From: Gluconobacter roseus NBRC 3990 | GTDB taxonomy: Bacteria > Pseudomonadota > Alphaproteobacteria > Acetobacterales > Acetobacteraceae | Assembly (NCBI RefSeq): GCF_006538885.1 | Contig: NZ_BJLY01000002.1 | Span: 620,001-684,000 of the forward strand | Reading direction: 5' to 3' | DNA: 64,000 nucleotides | Shown: positions 17,858 to 27,269 of the stretch, piece after piece | Layout of the letters: every line of letters starts with the position of its first letter | Numbering within the stretch: the stretch's first letter is position 1 | Notes under the pieces: generated by a model | The model's database searches: none | Told to the model about the DNA's origin: nothing | Seen by the model: the letters and a program-made list of their open reading frames with translations, nothing else | Program-made: the position numbers and the translations under genes

Positions 17858-18328
17858 TTGAGTGATGATAAGAGCGCAACGCCCCGTCTCGGCCGCAATC
17901 CGGGTCGGGGTCCGCGCCGGCAGCCCCGCAGTTTCAAACAACTTCTGCTGCGGCGAATGCTGGTCGTCATTCCGGCTTTCCTGCTGATGTTCATCGCGGT
18001 CCGGACCGGATTGCTGGACATGTCGTACGACAAGATCACGTTCAGCAAACTGAGCTGGTTCGACAACACGGCTCTGGTGGAGCATCTCCGCCTGGCCGTG
18101 GTGAAAGACAACCTGACGGACCTGCCCCGTCACTGCCTGGTTTTCGTGGTGAACGGGAACGCGGCCGATAACACGCCCACGATGGATGTTCTGGGTCGCC
18201 ACGGAAATGGCTGCCCCGGCACGACACCTTCGGCCGACAAGCTGTTCAGCCTGAAGATCAACCGCTCCGAGCGCACGGTACAGACAGACGCGGGAACGCC
18301 CGGCGCCTTCCACGATCTGCCCCTTTAA
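17858..18328 (+). CDS. Small membrane-anchored protein, unknown function, TTG start
   Basis: Encodes 156 residues from a TTG codon six bases after the zwf stop, with GGAG overlapping the zwf end at a good distance; no ATG fits unless the first 33 residues are dropped. The N-terminus is basic and Arg/Pro-rich, followed by one hydrophobic segment at about residues 34-50 (MLVVIPAFLLMFIAV). The remaining 100 residues are soluble and would face the periplasm, with two cysteines (RHCLVF and GCPGT). The close spacing suggests cotranslation with zwf. I recognise no family. Confidence 0.65.
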   Translation: MSDDKSATPRLGRNPGRGPRRQPRSFKQLLLRRMLVVIPAFLLMFIAVRTGLLDMSYDKITFSKLSWFDNTALVEHLRLAVVKDNLTDLPRHCLVFVVNGNAADNTPTMDVLGRHGNGCPGTTPSADKLFSLKINRSERTVQTDAGTPGAFHDLPL

Positions 18329-18352
18329 GACACTCCCGGAAGGCGCGGCCTG

Positions 18353-19349
18353 CTAGCGGGCTTCGCCTTCTTTCTGCGCGAACGCCTCGCGCAGAAACAG
18401 CCCCCCTTCCCTGAGCGCCCGACGGCCGTCCCGGAACAGCGCATAACCATTCAGGAAGCCGTGGATCATCCGCGGAAAGTTTTTTAGCCTGACGGACACT
18501 CCAGCTTCATCGAGGCGTCGCGCATAAAGCTCCCCTTCGCCGCGAAGCGGATCAAATCCCGCCGTCACGATCATGGCAGGCGGAAGATCCTTCAGGCTCT
18601 CCGCCAGCAGAGGCGAGAACGCCGGATCAAAAAGCTGCTCGGGCGAACTGAGGGTCTGGCTACAATACCAGTACAGAAGCTCCGTGCTCAGCATGTAGCC
18701 CTCCGCGTATGTCTCACGCGACGGTGGCGCGAACGGACCGCTCAGCGCCGGATAATAAAGAAGCTGGGCGCTGAGCGCGCGCATCCCCTGCGAATGCACC
18801 CATTGCGTCAGCGCAGCGGAAAGATTACCGCCCGCACTGTCCCCGGCGACCGCAACAGGCATGTCAGCCGGAACAGTCCTAAAAATCCAGTCCAGTGCCG
18901 ATTTGGCATCCTTCAGACCGGCCGGGAAACGGTGTTCAGGCGCAAGGCGATAATCTAGCGAAACCACCACCGCCCCCGATGCCGCAGCAAGACGGCAGCA
19001 GATCCCGTGATGGGACACGAGATCGCAATGCACGAATCCACCACCGTGCAGAAAGAGCACGACGCCCCGGACCTTTCCACGCGGCCGGTACAGGCGCGCC
19101 GTTCTCGGACCTTCCGCCCCCCGGAACCCGGACGTCACGCCAACTGCGGATCCGCAGCGATGACAGCCAGACCGGAAAACTCGGGCGACCTGTGACTCGC
19201 CGGATCTGCCGCAGAGCGTCCACGGATGGGGGTACGGCCGGGATCGGCGGGATCCCGTCCAAAGCAACACGCCGCGGCGTAACACCCCTCTTGCGGGCCT
19301 GCCGGGCAAGCCAGAAAAGGAAAATCCGCAGGGTCAGGGTTGGACGCAT
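18353..19349 (-). pseudogene. Alpha/beta hydrolase (HSL-type esterase) broken by one-base frameshift
   Basis: Two minus-strand frames together make one complete HSL-family esterase. The first runs from ATG 19349 (MRPTLTLRIFLFW) to RSWRDVRVPG; the second continues AEGPRTARLYRP, then HGGGF (oxyanion hole), GDSAGG (catalytic serine), DPLRGEGE (aspartate) and MIHGF (histidine). They join at a run of six C at 19117-19122; removing one C gives VPGAEGPRTARLYRP without a break and a 331-residue protein. As written, the gene is interrupted about 80 residues in, before the catalytic core. A TTG at 19309 could start the second frame but would give a nonsense N-terminus. The cause may be real decay, slippage variation or a sequence error. 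Confidence 0.8.
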
Positions 19350-19387
19350 TTCGTCATTATGCCGTGATTTTACTGAAAAGTCTGCCC

Positions 19388-19416
19388 TTGACCCCGCAGG
19401 CGTCCCGGAGCAGTGT
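19388..19416 (+). promoter_or_regulatory. Candidate promoter of rnpB
   Basis: TTGACC at 19388-19393 is followed after 17 bases by CAGTGT at 19411-19416. The predicted start, about seven bases later, falls at the 5' end of the folded RNase P RNA at 19424. The -10 is weak but the placement is right. Confidence 0.5.
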
Positions 19417-19423
19417 CTGCGCC

Positions 19424-19840
19424 GCCAGACGGCTGGACGATCGCTGTGTGTGCGATGAGGATCGCATACAGGGAGGAAAGTCCGGGCTCCATGGGAAGAC
19501 GGTACCGGTTAATTGCCGGCGGGGGCGACCCCAGGGACAGTGCCACAGAAAACAGACCGCCCGCCGGACTGTGCCCCACGCGTTCGTTCGCCGGGGAACA
19601 TGTTGCGGGTAAGGGCGAAACGGTGCGGCAAGAGCGCACCGCATCTCCGGCAACGGCGATGGTCATGGTAAACCCTACCGGGAGCAAGACCGAATAGGAA
19701 CGGCAAGTCTCCGCAAGGAGACCGGGGGTTTCTCGCCCCGTCGTTCGGGTTGGTTGCGTGAGGCCTGCAGCAATGCAGGTCCCAGAGGAATGATCGTCCC
19801 GCTTTCGGGCGGACAGAACCCGGCTTACAGGCCGTCTGGC
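19424..19840 (+). ncRNA. rnpB: RNase P RNA component, bacterial class A
   Basis: The catalytic RNA that matures tRNA 5' ends. The conserved elements appear in order: GAGGAAAGTCCGGGCTCC at about 19468, GGGTAAGGGCGAAACGGTG near 19606, AAGAGCGCACCGC, AAACCC, AGAGGAATGATCG near 19783, and ACAGAACCCGGCTTAC near 19813. Helix P1 closes the molecule: GCCAGACGGC at 19424-19433 pairs with GCCGTCTGGC at 19831-19840. Total length of about 417 bases fits class A. It lies immediately upstream of the dcw cluster; the 3' processing end may extend a few bases further. Confidence 0.96.
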
Positions 19841-20033
19841 ACCCTCTGGAAAAATCTGTTCTTCCAGTAATTGTTCCCCTCACCAAAGAAGAACAAAAAC
19901 AGAACAAATAACGGCAGGTATAGTTCCGCCAGAGCGATTATCCCTGATAAACCCTAACAAACCGCAAAAATTTCCGTCACATTTCCAGCTTTGAAAATGT
20001 CGCAGTTTTCTGCGGTTTTCTGACGATATCTGT

Positions 20034-20064
20034 TTGACGTCCCATGAAATCCCATGATATCCCA
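20034..20064 (+). promoter_or_regulatory. mraZ promoter with three MraZ operator boxes
   Basis: Three TCCCA boxes (TGGGA on the other strand) lie at 20040-20044, 20050-20054 and 20060-20064, spaced exactly ten bases apart. This is the repeat pattern known to bind the MraZ octamer. A TTGACG at 20034-20039 could be the -35, placing the boxes over the spacer and -10 region, which suits autorepression of the dcw cluster. The remainder of the spacer from 19841 to 20033 shows nothing clear apart from a short imperfect repeat near 20001-20025. Confidence 0.8.
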
Positions 20065-20133
20065 GTTAAGACCAAGCCAAATAACCAGAAGCCGCATTAC
20101 CGGTTCTGAGCGCAGGAAGGAGGCACATCATCC

Positions 20134-20613
20134 ATGAGCATGTTCCTCGGCACGCATCAGAACCGTTTCGATGCCAAGGGACGTGTTTCCATTCCTGCAT
20201 CTTTCCGCGCCGCCCTGAAATCACAGGCCCAGCCGGGAGATCCACTGGTCATCCTGCGCCCGTCCCATCTCCATCCCTGCATCGAGGGCTGGACGGCCGG
20301 CGCATTTGCCGCCCTCGCCACACCGCTCGACGAATACGATCCGTTTTCGGAAGATCATGAAGATCTGGCCGCCAGTCTCTATGCGGATGCCTATCCGCTG
20401 GACAGCGACAAGGAAGGCCGCATCATCCTTCCCGAAACCCTGCGCACCCATGCGGTTCTGACCGACGATGTCGCTTTCATGGGGCTTGGCCGGACATTCC
20501 AGATCTGGAACCCGACCGCTGCCGCAGAACGTCGTCAGGCCGCACGCAGCCGCGCAAAGACGCTTGCCACCAGCCGCCGTCCCGCCAGCAACCCTGCGGG
20601 AGCAGCAGAATGA
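20134..20613 (+). CDS. mraZ: Transcriptional regulator MraZ
   Basis: Encodes 159 residues with two SpoVT/AbrB-like repeats: [13 protein letters not shown] near residue 13 and [13 protein letters not shown] near 91. MraZ forms a ring-shaped octamer that binds direct repeats upstream of its own gene and represses the division and cell wall cluster. The operator boxes are visible about 70 bases upstream. AAGGAGG precedes the ATG. The stop overlaps the rsmH start by four bases. The tail after residue 135 is Arg/Ala-rich. Confidence 0.96.
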   Translation: MSMFLGTHQNRFDAKGRVSIPASFRAALKSQAQPGDPLVILRPSHLHPCIEGWTAGAFAALATPLDEYDPFSEDHEDLAASLYADAYPLDSDKEGRIILPETLRTHAVLTDDVAFMGLGRTFQIWNPTAAAERRQAARSRAKTLATSRRPASNPAGAAE

Positions 20614-21581
20614 ACGCGATCACCCTGGTCCATTCCGGCCACGTCCCGGTCATGCTGCACGAGGTTCTTGAAGCGCTCTCTCCCCATGCTGGTGGACGTT
20701 ATCTGGACGGAACATTTGGTGGCGGCGGCTATGCCCGCGCCATCCTGAATTCAGCCAACTGCACGCTGGATGCGATCGACCGCGACCCCGCCGCCATTGA
20801 GCGCGGAAACGCCATGGCCATTCAGGCCAACGGGCGCCTGCGGATGCATCAGGGGACGTTCGGCGACATGGAAGCTCTGGTCGGAGCAGAAGGACCGTTC
20901 GACGGCATCGTGCTGGATCTGGGCGTTTCGTCCTTCCAGATTGATCAGGCCGAGCGCGGCTTTTCCTTCCGCAATGACGGTCCGCTGGACATGCGGATGG
21001 GCTCCGATGGTCCTTCCGCTGCGGATCTGGTGAATACCTGCAAGGAAGCAGAGCTCGCGGACATCCTGTACCGCTACGGCGAAGAAAAGCTCTCCCGCCG
21101 TATTGCCCGCGCCATCGTTGCCGCACGCGCCGAAGCCCCCATCACCACGACCGGCCAGCTGGCACACATCATCCGCTGCTGCGTCCCCCGCGATCGCGCC
21201 AATATCGACCCCGCCACCCGCAGCTTCCAAGGGCTGCGCATCGCGGTGAATGATGAGCTTGGCGAACTCGAACGCGCTCTCGAAGCCGCACCGCGCCTGC
21301 TGGCCCCGGGTGGCATCTTTGTGGTCGTGACCTTCCATTCCCTCGAGGACCGTCTGGCCAAACGCGCCATGGCAGTGCTCGCAGGCAGGACGGGAAACCC
21401 GTCCCGTTACGAACCGGCCCCGCTCCGTCAGGAAGCGCCGGCCTTTTCCCTTCTTCATTCCCGCCCCCTCTCCGCCACGGATGAGGAATCCCGGGAAAAT
21501 CCGCGCGCCCGCAGCGCCCGTCTGCGCGCACTGGTCCGTAATCCCGTCTCCAAGATGCCCGTCTCAGGAATGCCCTCATGA
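20610..21581 (+). CDS. rsmH: 16S rRNA (cytosine-1402 N4) methyltransferase
   Basis: Encodes 323 residues and methylates C1402 of 16S rRNA in the decoding centre. The SAM-binding motif is [15 protein letters not shown] near residue 33, followed by [19 protein letters not shown] and the C-terminal [11 protein letters not shown], both typical of RsmH (MraW). It is joined to mraZ and ftsL by ATGA overlaps, so translation of the three is probably coupled. Confidence 0.97.
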   Translation: MNAITLVHSGHVPVMLHEVLEALSPHAGGRYLDGTFGGGGYARAILNSANCTLDAIDRDPAAIERGNAMAIQANGRLRMHQGTFGDMEALVGAEGPFDGIVLDLGVSSFQIDQAERGFSFRNDGPLDMRMGSDGPSAADLVNTCKEAELADILYRYGEEKLSRRIARAIVAARAEAPITTTGQLAHIIRCCVPRDRANIDPATRSFQGLRIAVNDELGELERALEAAPRLLAPGGIFVVVTFHSLEDRLAKRAMAVLAGRTGNPSRYEPAPLRQEAPAFSLLHSRPLSATDEESRENPRARSARLRALVRNPVSKMPVSGMPS

Positions 21582-22363
21582 TCCGGCCCTTCACCGTCGC
21601 CTGCGCTGTCCTCGCCGCAGGATCTGGCCTGTTTCTCTATACCAAGAAGCACGAGACCACGGTTCTGGACCAGGAGATCACGAAGATCGTTCAGGAAACC
21701 CAGCGCGTGCGAGGCCAGACCGCCATGCTCCGGACGGAATGGGCCCTGCTGAACCAGCCGGACCGTCTGAACACCCTGGCAGCCCGCTTCGTGCCTGCCC
21801 TGCACCCGATGGAGCCGGACCAGTTCATCCGCATGGCCTCGCTTGAAGCCCGTCTGCCAGCGCCCGGTTCGAAGGCGCAGCCCGCCGATCCGCGTGAAGG
21901 ACTGCACGAGGTTGTCAATCGCGCTGCTGAAGCGGCCCATCTGCCGTTGCCTGCGCCGCAGACTGTCACCCATACACCCGCCCAGCCCACATCCGCACCG
22001 CACCCGATGGTCGTCGCCGTGGCAACGCACCCCACTCCAGCATCAAAGCCTGTGCCGGTCCAGTCGCATGTTTCCCATGCGCATAATGCCGATACGCAGC
22101 TGGCCTCAGCAGCGCCACGCACCATTACGGCCTCTGCCCGCAGCCATGCGGACAGCGCGCCCAGCGTTCATCTCGTAAGCTATCGTGAGAGCCATCCTGC
22201 CCCGCTGATGGTCGCAGCCTGGCACCCGCAGACCGTGCGCGTGAGTCACGCCGCAGCGCCGACCCGTCTGGCTGAAGAGCGTCCGCACCCGCATCACGCA
22301 CAACTTTCCGCTCTGGGAAATGCGAATGACGCATTGCCCGCTCCTGTGCCGTTGGCTAACTGA
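21578..22363 (+). CDS. ftsL: Cell division protein FtsL with long C-terminal extension
   Basis: Encodes 261 residues. The first 95 match FtsL by position and shape: a short cytoplasmic start, one membrane helix at about residues 5-22, a predicted coiled coil ([17 protein letters not shown]), and [15 protein letters not shown], the usual end of alphaproteobacterial FtsL. FtsL links FtsQ and FtsB with the FtsWI synthase. The remaining 165 residues are unusual: rich in His, Pro and Ala, probably disordered in the periplasm. It overlaps rsmH by four bases and precedes ftsI by 81 bases. Confidence 0.85.
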   Translation: MIRPFTVACAVLAAGSGLFLYTKKHETTVLDQEITKIVQETQRVRGQTAMLRTEWALLNQPDRLNTLAARFVPALHPMEPDQFIRMASLEARLPAPGSKAQPADPREGLHEVVNRAAEAAHLPLPAPQTVTHTPAQPTSAPHPMVVAVATHPTPASKPVPVQSHVSHAHNADTQLASAAPRTITASARSHADSAPSVHLVSYRESHPAPLMVAAWHPQTVRVSHAAAPTRLAEERPHPHHAQLSALGNANDALPAPVPLAN

Positions 22364-22444
22364 GAGCTCTTTTATCGTTAACCGCTCGTTCAGCATTCTC
22401 GGATAGCTTAGGGCGAGCCCTTCAACAGGACGCACCCCCGCACG

Positions 22445-24430
22445 ATGCCTCAGGACGTGCCACCTTCCTCCGGTTCGCAGCGCCCCGAGCGCCCGAATGT
22501 GCCGTCAGGGCGTTCCCGCAAGACCGCGCAGCCACGGGGACTGCGCCGACTGAACCTTGACCAGATGCACGGGCGCCTGCTCGGCGTCGGAATGGGCTTT
22601 CTTGCGATCTATGGCGCCGTGGCGCTCAAGGCGACCGTGGCGACTGTCCTGATGCCGATGGAACCTGAAAAGCGCCAGATTGCGCCCCAGGTCCCGGAAA
22701 TCCCAAAGAGTGATCCGCGAGGAGAAATGGCTGGCGATTTCGTTCTGCCAACCGTCAAACGCGCCACCATTACCGACCGTACAGGTCAGGCCCTCGCCCT
22801 CTCGCTCCCCGTCGCGCAGGTCTATGCCAATCCGATGGAAATGATCGACCCGGCCGATGCTGCGGATAAACTCCGGAAAGTTCTGCCGCAGCTCGACCGT
22901 GACGAGACGATCCGCCGCCTGTCGCTGAAAAAACAGTTCGTCTATCTGGCCCGTGACATTTCGCCCGTTCAGGAAATCGCCATCAATAATCTTGGCATTC
23001 CGGGCATCTATTTCGAAGCAGGCGAACGCCGTCACTACCCGCTGGGCCGGACGGCCGCGCAGATCATGGGCAGTGTCGATATCGACGATCATGGCATTGC
23101 GGGCGTGGAGCGGTATTTCGACAAGCGCCTGAATTCGGACAAATCCCCGCTGCGCCTGTCGCTGGACGTGCGCGTGCAGACCGTCGCGCATGACGAACTT
23201 CAGGCTGCCAAAGATGAGTTCTCGGCCATCGGCGCCAGCGCGATCGTCATGGACGTCCGCACGGGCGAAATCCTGGCCATGGTCAGTCTGCCCGATTACG
23301 ATGCCAACGATTTCGGCCATGCCCCCAACGACGCCCGCTTCAACCGGGCCGTCACCGGTATGTATGAGCCCGGCTCGACATTCAAGCTGCAGACGGCCGC
23401 AATGGGTCTGCAGCTTGGGGTCGTCCATCTGTGGGACCGTTTCTCGACCATTCCCATCAAGGTCGGCCGCTTCACCATCCGTGACATGAAAACGGACCAC
23501 TTCGCGCCTTGGCTCTCCCTGCCCGGCGTGCTGGCCTATTCGTCCAACCCGGCAGCGGCGCATATCGCGCTCGATGTCGGCGCAACCCGCCAGCAGGACT
23601 GGCTGCGGAACATGGGCTTCTTCAACCGTGTTCCGGTCGAGCTCCCCGAAGCCGGACGCCCGCTCGTTCCCGCCTCGCGCAACTGGGGCATTTCCACGGT
23701 CATGACGGTCGGGTTCGGTCATGGTGTGGCTGAACCGCCGCTGGCCATCGTGCGCGGTACAGCGGCAACCGTGAACGGCGGTATCCTGCTCAAGCCAACC
23801 CTCGTAGCACGCGATACTGAGGACGACAGCAAGCCAACACCGGATGCCGACGCGGCTCAGCTCCGCCCCGTAGCCTATCGGCCGGGTACGGACAGTGACG
23901 AGATCGGAGCCGAAACACCCGTAGGCACGCGCGTCCTGTCCGAGCAGACCTCAGCGCTCCTGCGCAAACTGCTGCGTCTGGACGTCACACTGGGGAGCGG
24001 CAAGTCTGCCGAAGTCCCGGGCTATTATGTCGGCGGCAAGACAGGAACAGCAGAAAAGATCGGCGCACATGGCGGGTATCTGAAACACGTGAACGTCTCG
24101 GCCTTCACCAGCGTGTTCCCGATGAACAATCCACATTACGCCGTCTATGTGATGCTCGACAGTCCGCAGGGCACAGCCGCAACGCATGGCTGGACCACGG
24201 CTGCCTGGAACGCCGCACCTACGGTCAAGAAGATCATCTCGCGTGTCGGCCCGATCCTGAACCAGTTCCCCGATCTGGCAAACAAGGATGCAATCGACGC
24301 CTCGCTGGCCATTCCGATGAACCCGCCCGTTCCTGCCGGATACCGCGCCCTTGGTCCCGGAAATGATCCGGGCGACCCGCGCAATCAGACCCACGCCGCC
24401 AAGACCCAGCCCTCAAAGACACAGCACTGA
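22445..24430 (+). CDS. ftsI: Septal peptidoglycan transpeptidase FtsI (PBP3)
   Basis: Encodes 661 residues. After a basic cytoplasmic tail and one membrane helix at about residues 49-70 comes the pedestal domain, then the penicillin-binding domain with the three catalytic motifs: S311-T-F-K, S366-S-N and K532-T-G-T. FtsI cross-links septal glycan strands made by FtsW. The C-terminal 50 residues are Pro/Ala-rich. No good ribosome site lies right before the ATG (AGGA is 14 bases upstream), so it may rely on coupling from ftsL. Confidence 0.97.
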   Translation: MPQDVPPSSGSQRPERPNVPSGRSRKTAQPRGLRRLNLDQMHGRLLGVGMGFLAIYGAVALKATVATVLMPMEPEKRQIAPQVPEIPKSDPRGEMAGDFVLPTVKRATITDRTGQALALSLPVAQVYANPMEMIDPADAADKLRKVLPQLDRDETIRRLSLKKQFVYLARDISPVQEIAINNLGIPGIYFEAGERRHYPLGRTAAQIMGSVDIDDHGIAGVERYFDKRLNSDKSPLRLSLDVRVQTVAHDELQAAKDEFSAIGASAIVMDVRTGEILAMVSLPDYDANDFGHAPNDARFNRAVTGMYEPGSTFKLQTAAMGLQLGVVHLWDRFSTIPIKVGRFTIRDMKTDHFAPWLSLPGVLAYSSNPAAAHIALDVGATRQQDWLRNMGFFNRVPVELPEAGRPLVPASRNWGISTVMTVGFGHGVAEPPLAIVRGTAATVNGGILLKPTLVARDTEDDSKPTPDADAAQLRPVAYRPGTDSDEIGAETPVGTRVLSEQTSALLRKLLRLDVTLGSGKSAEVPGYYVGGKTGTAEKIGAHGGYLKHVNVSAFTSVFPMNNPHYAVYVMLDSPQGTAATHGWTTAAWNAAPTVKKIISRVGPILNQFPDLANKDAIDASLAIPMNPPVPAGYRALGPGNDPGDPRNQTHAAKTQPSKTQH

Positions 24431-24438
24431 ACCGTTTG

Positions 24439-25899
24439 ATGCGCCTCTCCCAGCTTTTTGCCCTCTGCGGTACGTCCCAGCCTCTGACGGACGATCCAGA
24501 CATCCTGTCCGTAACAGCCGATAGCCGCAGAGCCGGTCCGGCTACGCTCTTCTTCGCCCTGCGCGGGGTAAAGCAGGATGGCAGTGCTTTCATCGCACAG
24601 GCCCTGTCACAAGGTGCTGCGGCGGTCATCGTGGATCATGAGACTGCCGAGCTGGATGCCGCAACCCCTGTGATCGTGTGTCCGGATGCCAAGCATCTTC
24701 TGGCCTGCATGGCCTCCGCCCTTGCCGGTCCGCAGCCCTCCTGCATCGCGGCGATCACCGGCACGAACGGCAAAAGCAGCACAGCCGATTTACTGCGCCA
24801 GCTCTGGGTCCTTCAGGGACACCGCGCCGCCAGTCTGGGAACGCTGGGCCTGATTTCCGACACGGACGTCCCGCCACCGCCCAGCCTGACAACACCCGAT
24901 CCCGTTTCGCTTTCCAGCACACTCGCCGCTCTGGCCGACAAAGGCGTTGAACATGTCGCGCTCGAGGCGTCTTCGCACGGGCTGGAACAACACCGTCTGG
25001 ACGGCATCACGCTGACAGCGGCCGGATTCTCCAACCTGACACGCGACCATCTCGATTATCACCTGACTCTCGAAGCCTACCGAACAGCAAAGCTGCGCCT
25101 GTTTGAAGACGTTCTCCCGGCAGGTGGCATTGCAGCCGTCAACGCCGATATGGATACCGAGACGTCTGCGGCCCTGAAAGCCATTGCGGACCGACGTGGC
25201 CTGAAGCTGCGCAGTGTCGGACAGAACGGAACAACCCTCCGGCTGATCGAAGCTCGTCCCACACCATCAGGGCAGATCCTACGTCTGGCACTGCACGGCA
25301 AAGAACTGTCCGAAATCACTCTCGCCCTTCCCGGCCGCTTTCAGGCTGACAATGTCATGCTCGCAGCGGCCATGTGCTGGAACGACGATGCCGAAGCGCT
25401 GGAAGTTCTCAGCCTTCTGCCACATCTGACAGGCGTTCACGGCCGATGCGAACGGGCCGTTGCGCTCCCCAACGGCGCCGCAGCCTATGTCGATTACGCC
25501 CACACCCCTGATGCGCTCGACTGCGTTCTGTCCAGCCTGCGCCCGCATACGGCAGGGCGTCTGGTCGTGGTCTTCGGCGCAGGCGGCGACCGCGACCGCG
25601 GCAAGCGCCCGCTCATGGGTGCAGTCGCCGCGCGGATGGCGGATCTGGCAATCGTAACGGACGACAACCCCCGCACGGAAGAACCCGCTTCCATCCGCTC
25701 CGAAATCCTGGCGGCATGCCCGGACGCACTCGAAATCGCGGACCGTCGCAGCGCCATCGCAGCAGGACTTGAGGCTCTGAAGCCCGGCGATATCCTTGTC
25801 GTGGCCGGCAAGGGACATGAGCAGGGTCAGATCGTCGGCACGGAAATCCTGCCCTTCGATGACCGTCTCGTCATTCGTGAACTGGCAGGTGCAGCATGA
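24439..25899 (+). CDS. murE: UDP-MurNAc-L-Ala-D-Glu:meso-diaminopimelate ligase
   Basis: Encodes 486 residues and adds the third amino acid to the peptidoglycan stem peptide in the cytoplasm. The ATP-binding GTNGKSS lies at about 108-114. The DNPR motif near 408 marks specificity for meso-diaminopimelate rather than lysine. HEQGQ near the end (KGHEQGQ) is also typical. A TTG directly precedes the ATG at 24439; I take the ATG. It starts eight bases after ftsI and overlaps murF by four bases. Confidence 0.97.
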   Translation: MRLSQLFALCGTSQPLTDDPDILSVTADSRRAGPATLFFALRGVKQDGSAFIAQALSQGAAAVIVDHETAELDAATPVIVCPDAKHLLACMASALAGPQPSCIAAITGTNGKSSTADLLRQLWVLQGHRAASLGTLGLISDTDVPPPPSLTTPDPVSLSSTLAALADKGVEHVALEASSHGLEQHRLDGITLTAAGFSNLTRDHLDYHLTLEAYRTAKLRLFEDVLPAGGIAAVNADMDTETSAALKAIADRRGLKLRSVGQNGTTLRLIEARPTPSGQILRLALHGKELSEITLALPGRFQADNVMLAAAMCWNDDAEALEVLSLLPHLTGVHGRCERAVALPNGAAAYVDYAHTPDALDCVLSSLRPHTAGRLVVVFGAGGDRDRGKRPLMGAVAARMADLAIVTDDNPRTEEPASIRSEILAACPDALEIADRRSAIAAGLEALKPGDILVVAGKGHEQGQIVGTEILPFDDRLVIRELAGAA

Positions 25900-27269
25900 G
25901 CGTTCTGTGGAACAGTGCGGACCTTCGGGCCGCGACAGGCGGAACACTGAACGCCGACGTCCAGGTCACAGGCATCTCGATCGACACCCGAACACTGACA
26001 CCCGGTGACCTGTTCATCGCCCTGCGTGGCGAGACGAGCGACGGCCATGCTCATGTCCAGCAGGCTCTGGAGAAAGGTGCCGCCTGCGCGCTTGTGCATG
26101 ACACGGCCGGTCTGGACGATCCGCGCCTTCTGATCGTTCCTGACACCATGACTGCCCTTGTGGATCTGGGCCGCTATGCGCGCGCGCGTTTTCGCGGAAA
26201 AGTCTTCGCCATCACCGGAAGTGTCGGCAAGACGACGACCAAGGACATGCTGAAAGTCGCCCTGTCCGCCATCGGCCCGACGCATGCCGCCGTCGCTTCC
26301 TACAACAATCACTGGGGCGTGCCTCTGACGCTGGCCCGCCTGCCGCAGGACGCCCGGTTCTGCATCAGCGAAATCGGCATGAACCATGTCGGGGAAATTG
26401 CCCCCCTCGCTGCTCAGGTCCGGCCCGATGTGGCCATCATCACCACGATCGGCACAGCACATCTCGGCCATATGGGCAGCATCGAGGCGATTGCGCAGGA
26501 AAAATCCGACCTGTTCGGCGCGCTTTCGGACAAGGGAATTGCCATCGTCCCTGACGACGCAGCCGGTCAGGAGCATTTCCAGACAGCCCTACCCGCAGGA
26601 TGTACCCTGTGGCGTTCGGGCTTCTCCGAGACGGCACAGCTCCGCATCGAAAATCTGCACTGCTCGGCAGGCGGCAGCCATTTTACGCTGCATCTGCCAT
26701 CTGGCATCCAGAACGTGACGCTGACGGCACCGGGAGAGCATCTCGTCCGCAATGCCGCTCTGGCCCTTGGCGCGGTTGCAGCTCTGGATGAAGACGTCTC
26801 CGTTGCCGCCAGCGCGCTGCAGAACTTCGTGCCGGGTGCCGGACGCGGACAGATGCGCACAATCCTGAACGACGTGCGCCTTCTGGACGAAAGCTATAAT
26901 GCGTCCACGCCCAGCGTGCGTGCGGCACTGGCGACCCTCGCGCTGCTTCCGGCCCAGCGGCACATCGCGGCCCTGGGGGACATCCGCGAACTCGGCACCT
27001 TTGCCGATGCCGAACACCGTTCGCTGGCAGACGCCGTTCAGAACGCCAGAGCCATCGCCTTCTGCTGCGGCCCTCATATGCGCGCGCTCTATGACGCGCT
27101 TCCCTCCGAGCTTCAGGGCGGATACGCCGCTGACGCCGCCTCTCTGGCGCCCCTTCTGCTCAACGCCCTTCGCCCCGGTGATCTCCTGCTCGTGAAAGGC
27201 AGCTTCGGCAGCCGGATGCGTGACGTGATCTCAGTCCTCGACAACGCTTCCAGCCCGGTTTCTGCCTGA
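25896..27269 (+). CDS. murF: UDP-MurNAc-tripeptide:D-Ala-D-Ala ligase
   Basis: Encodes 457 residues and adds the D-alanyl-D-alanine dipeptide, completing the UDP-MurNAc pentapeptide. The Mur ligase pattern is present: [19 protein letters not shown] loop [11 protein letters not shown] near residue 108, NYNNHWG-like [12 protein letters not shown], and [15 protein letters not shown]. It overlaps murE by four bases, and its stop overlaps the mraY start by one base (TGATG). Confidence 0.97.
   Translation: MSVLWNSADLRAATGGTLNADVQVTGISIDTRTLTPGDLFIALRGETSDGHAHVQQALEKGAACALVHDTAGLDDPRLLIVPDTMTALVDLGRYARARFRGKVFAITGSVGKTTTKDMLKVALSAIGPTHAAVASYNNHWGVPLTLARLPQDARFCISEIGMNHVGEIAPLAAQVRPDVAIITTIGTAHLGHMGSIEAIAQEKSDLFGALSDKGIAIVPDDAAGQEHFQTALPAGCTLWRSGFSETAQLRIENLHCSAGGSHFTLHLPSGIQNVTLTAPGEHLVRNAALALGAVAALDEDVSVAASALQNFVPGAGRGQMRTILNDVRLLDESYNASTPSVRAALATLALLPAQRHIAALGDIRELGTFADAEHRSLADAVQNARAIAFCCGPHMRALYDALPSELQGGYAADAASLAPLLLNALRPGDLLLVKGSFGSRMRDVISVLDNASSPVSA

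Noticed and set aside
19340-19907. Several short open frames between the esterase and mraZ
   Set aside because: They cover RNase P RNA, whose conserved elements and P1 helix are clear.
22505-23722. A 405-residue open frame on the minus strand
   Set aside because: Antisense to ftsI; composition rich in Arg, His and Asp with no domain pattern.
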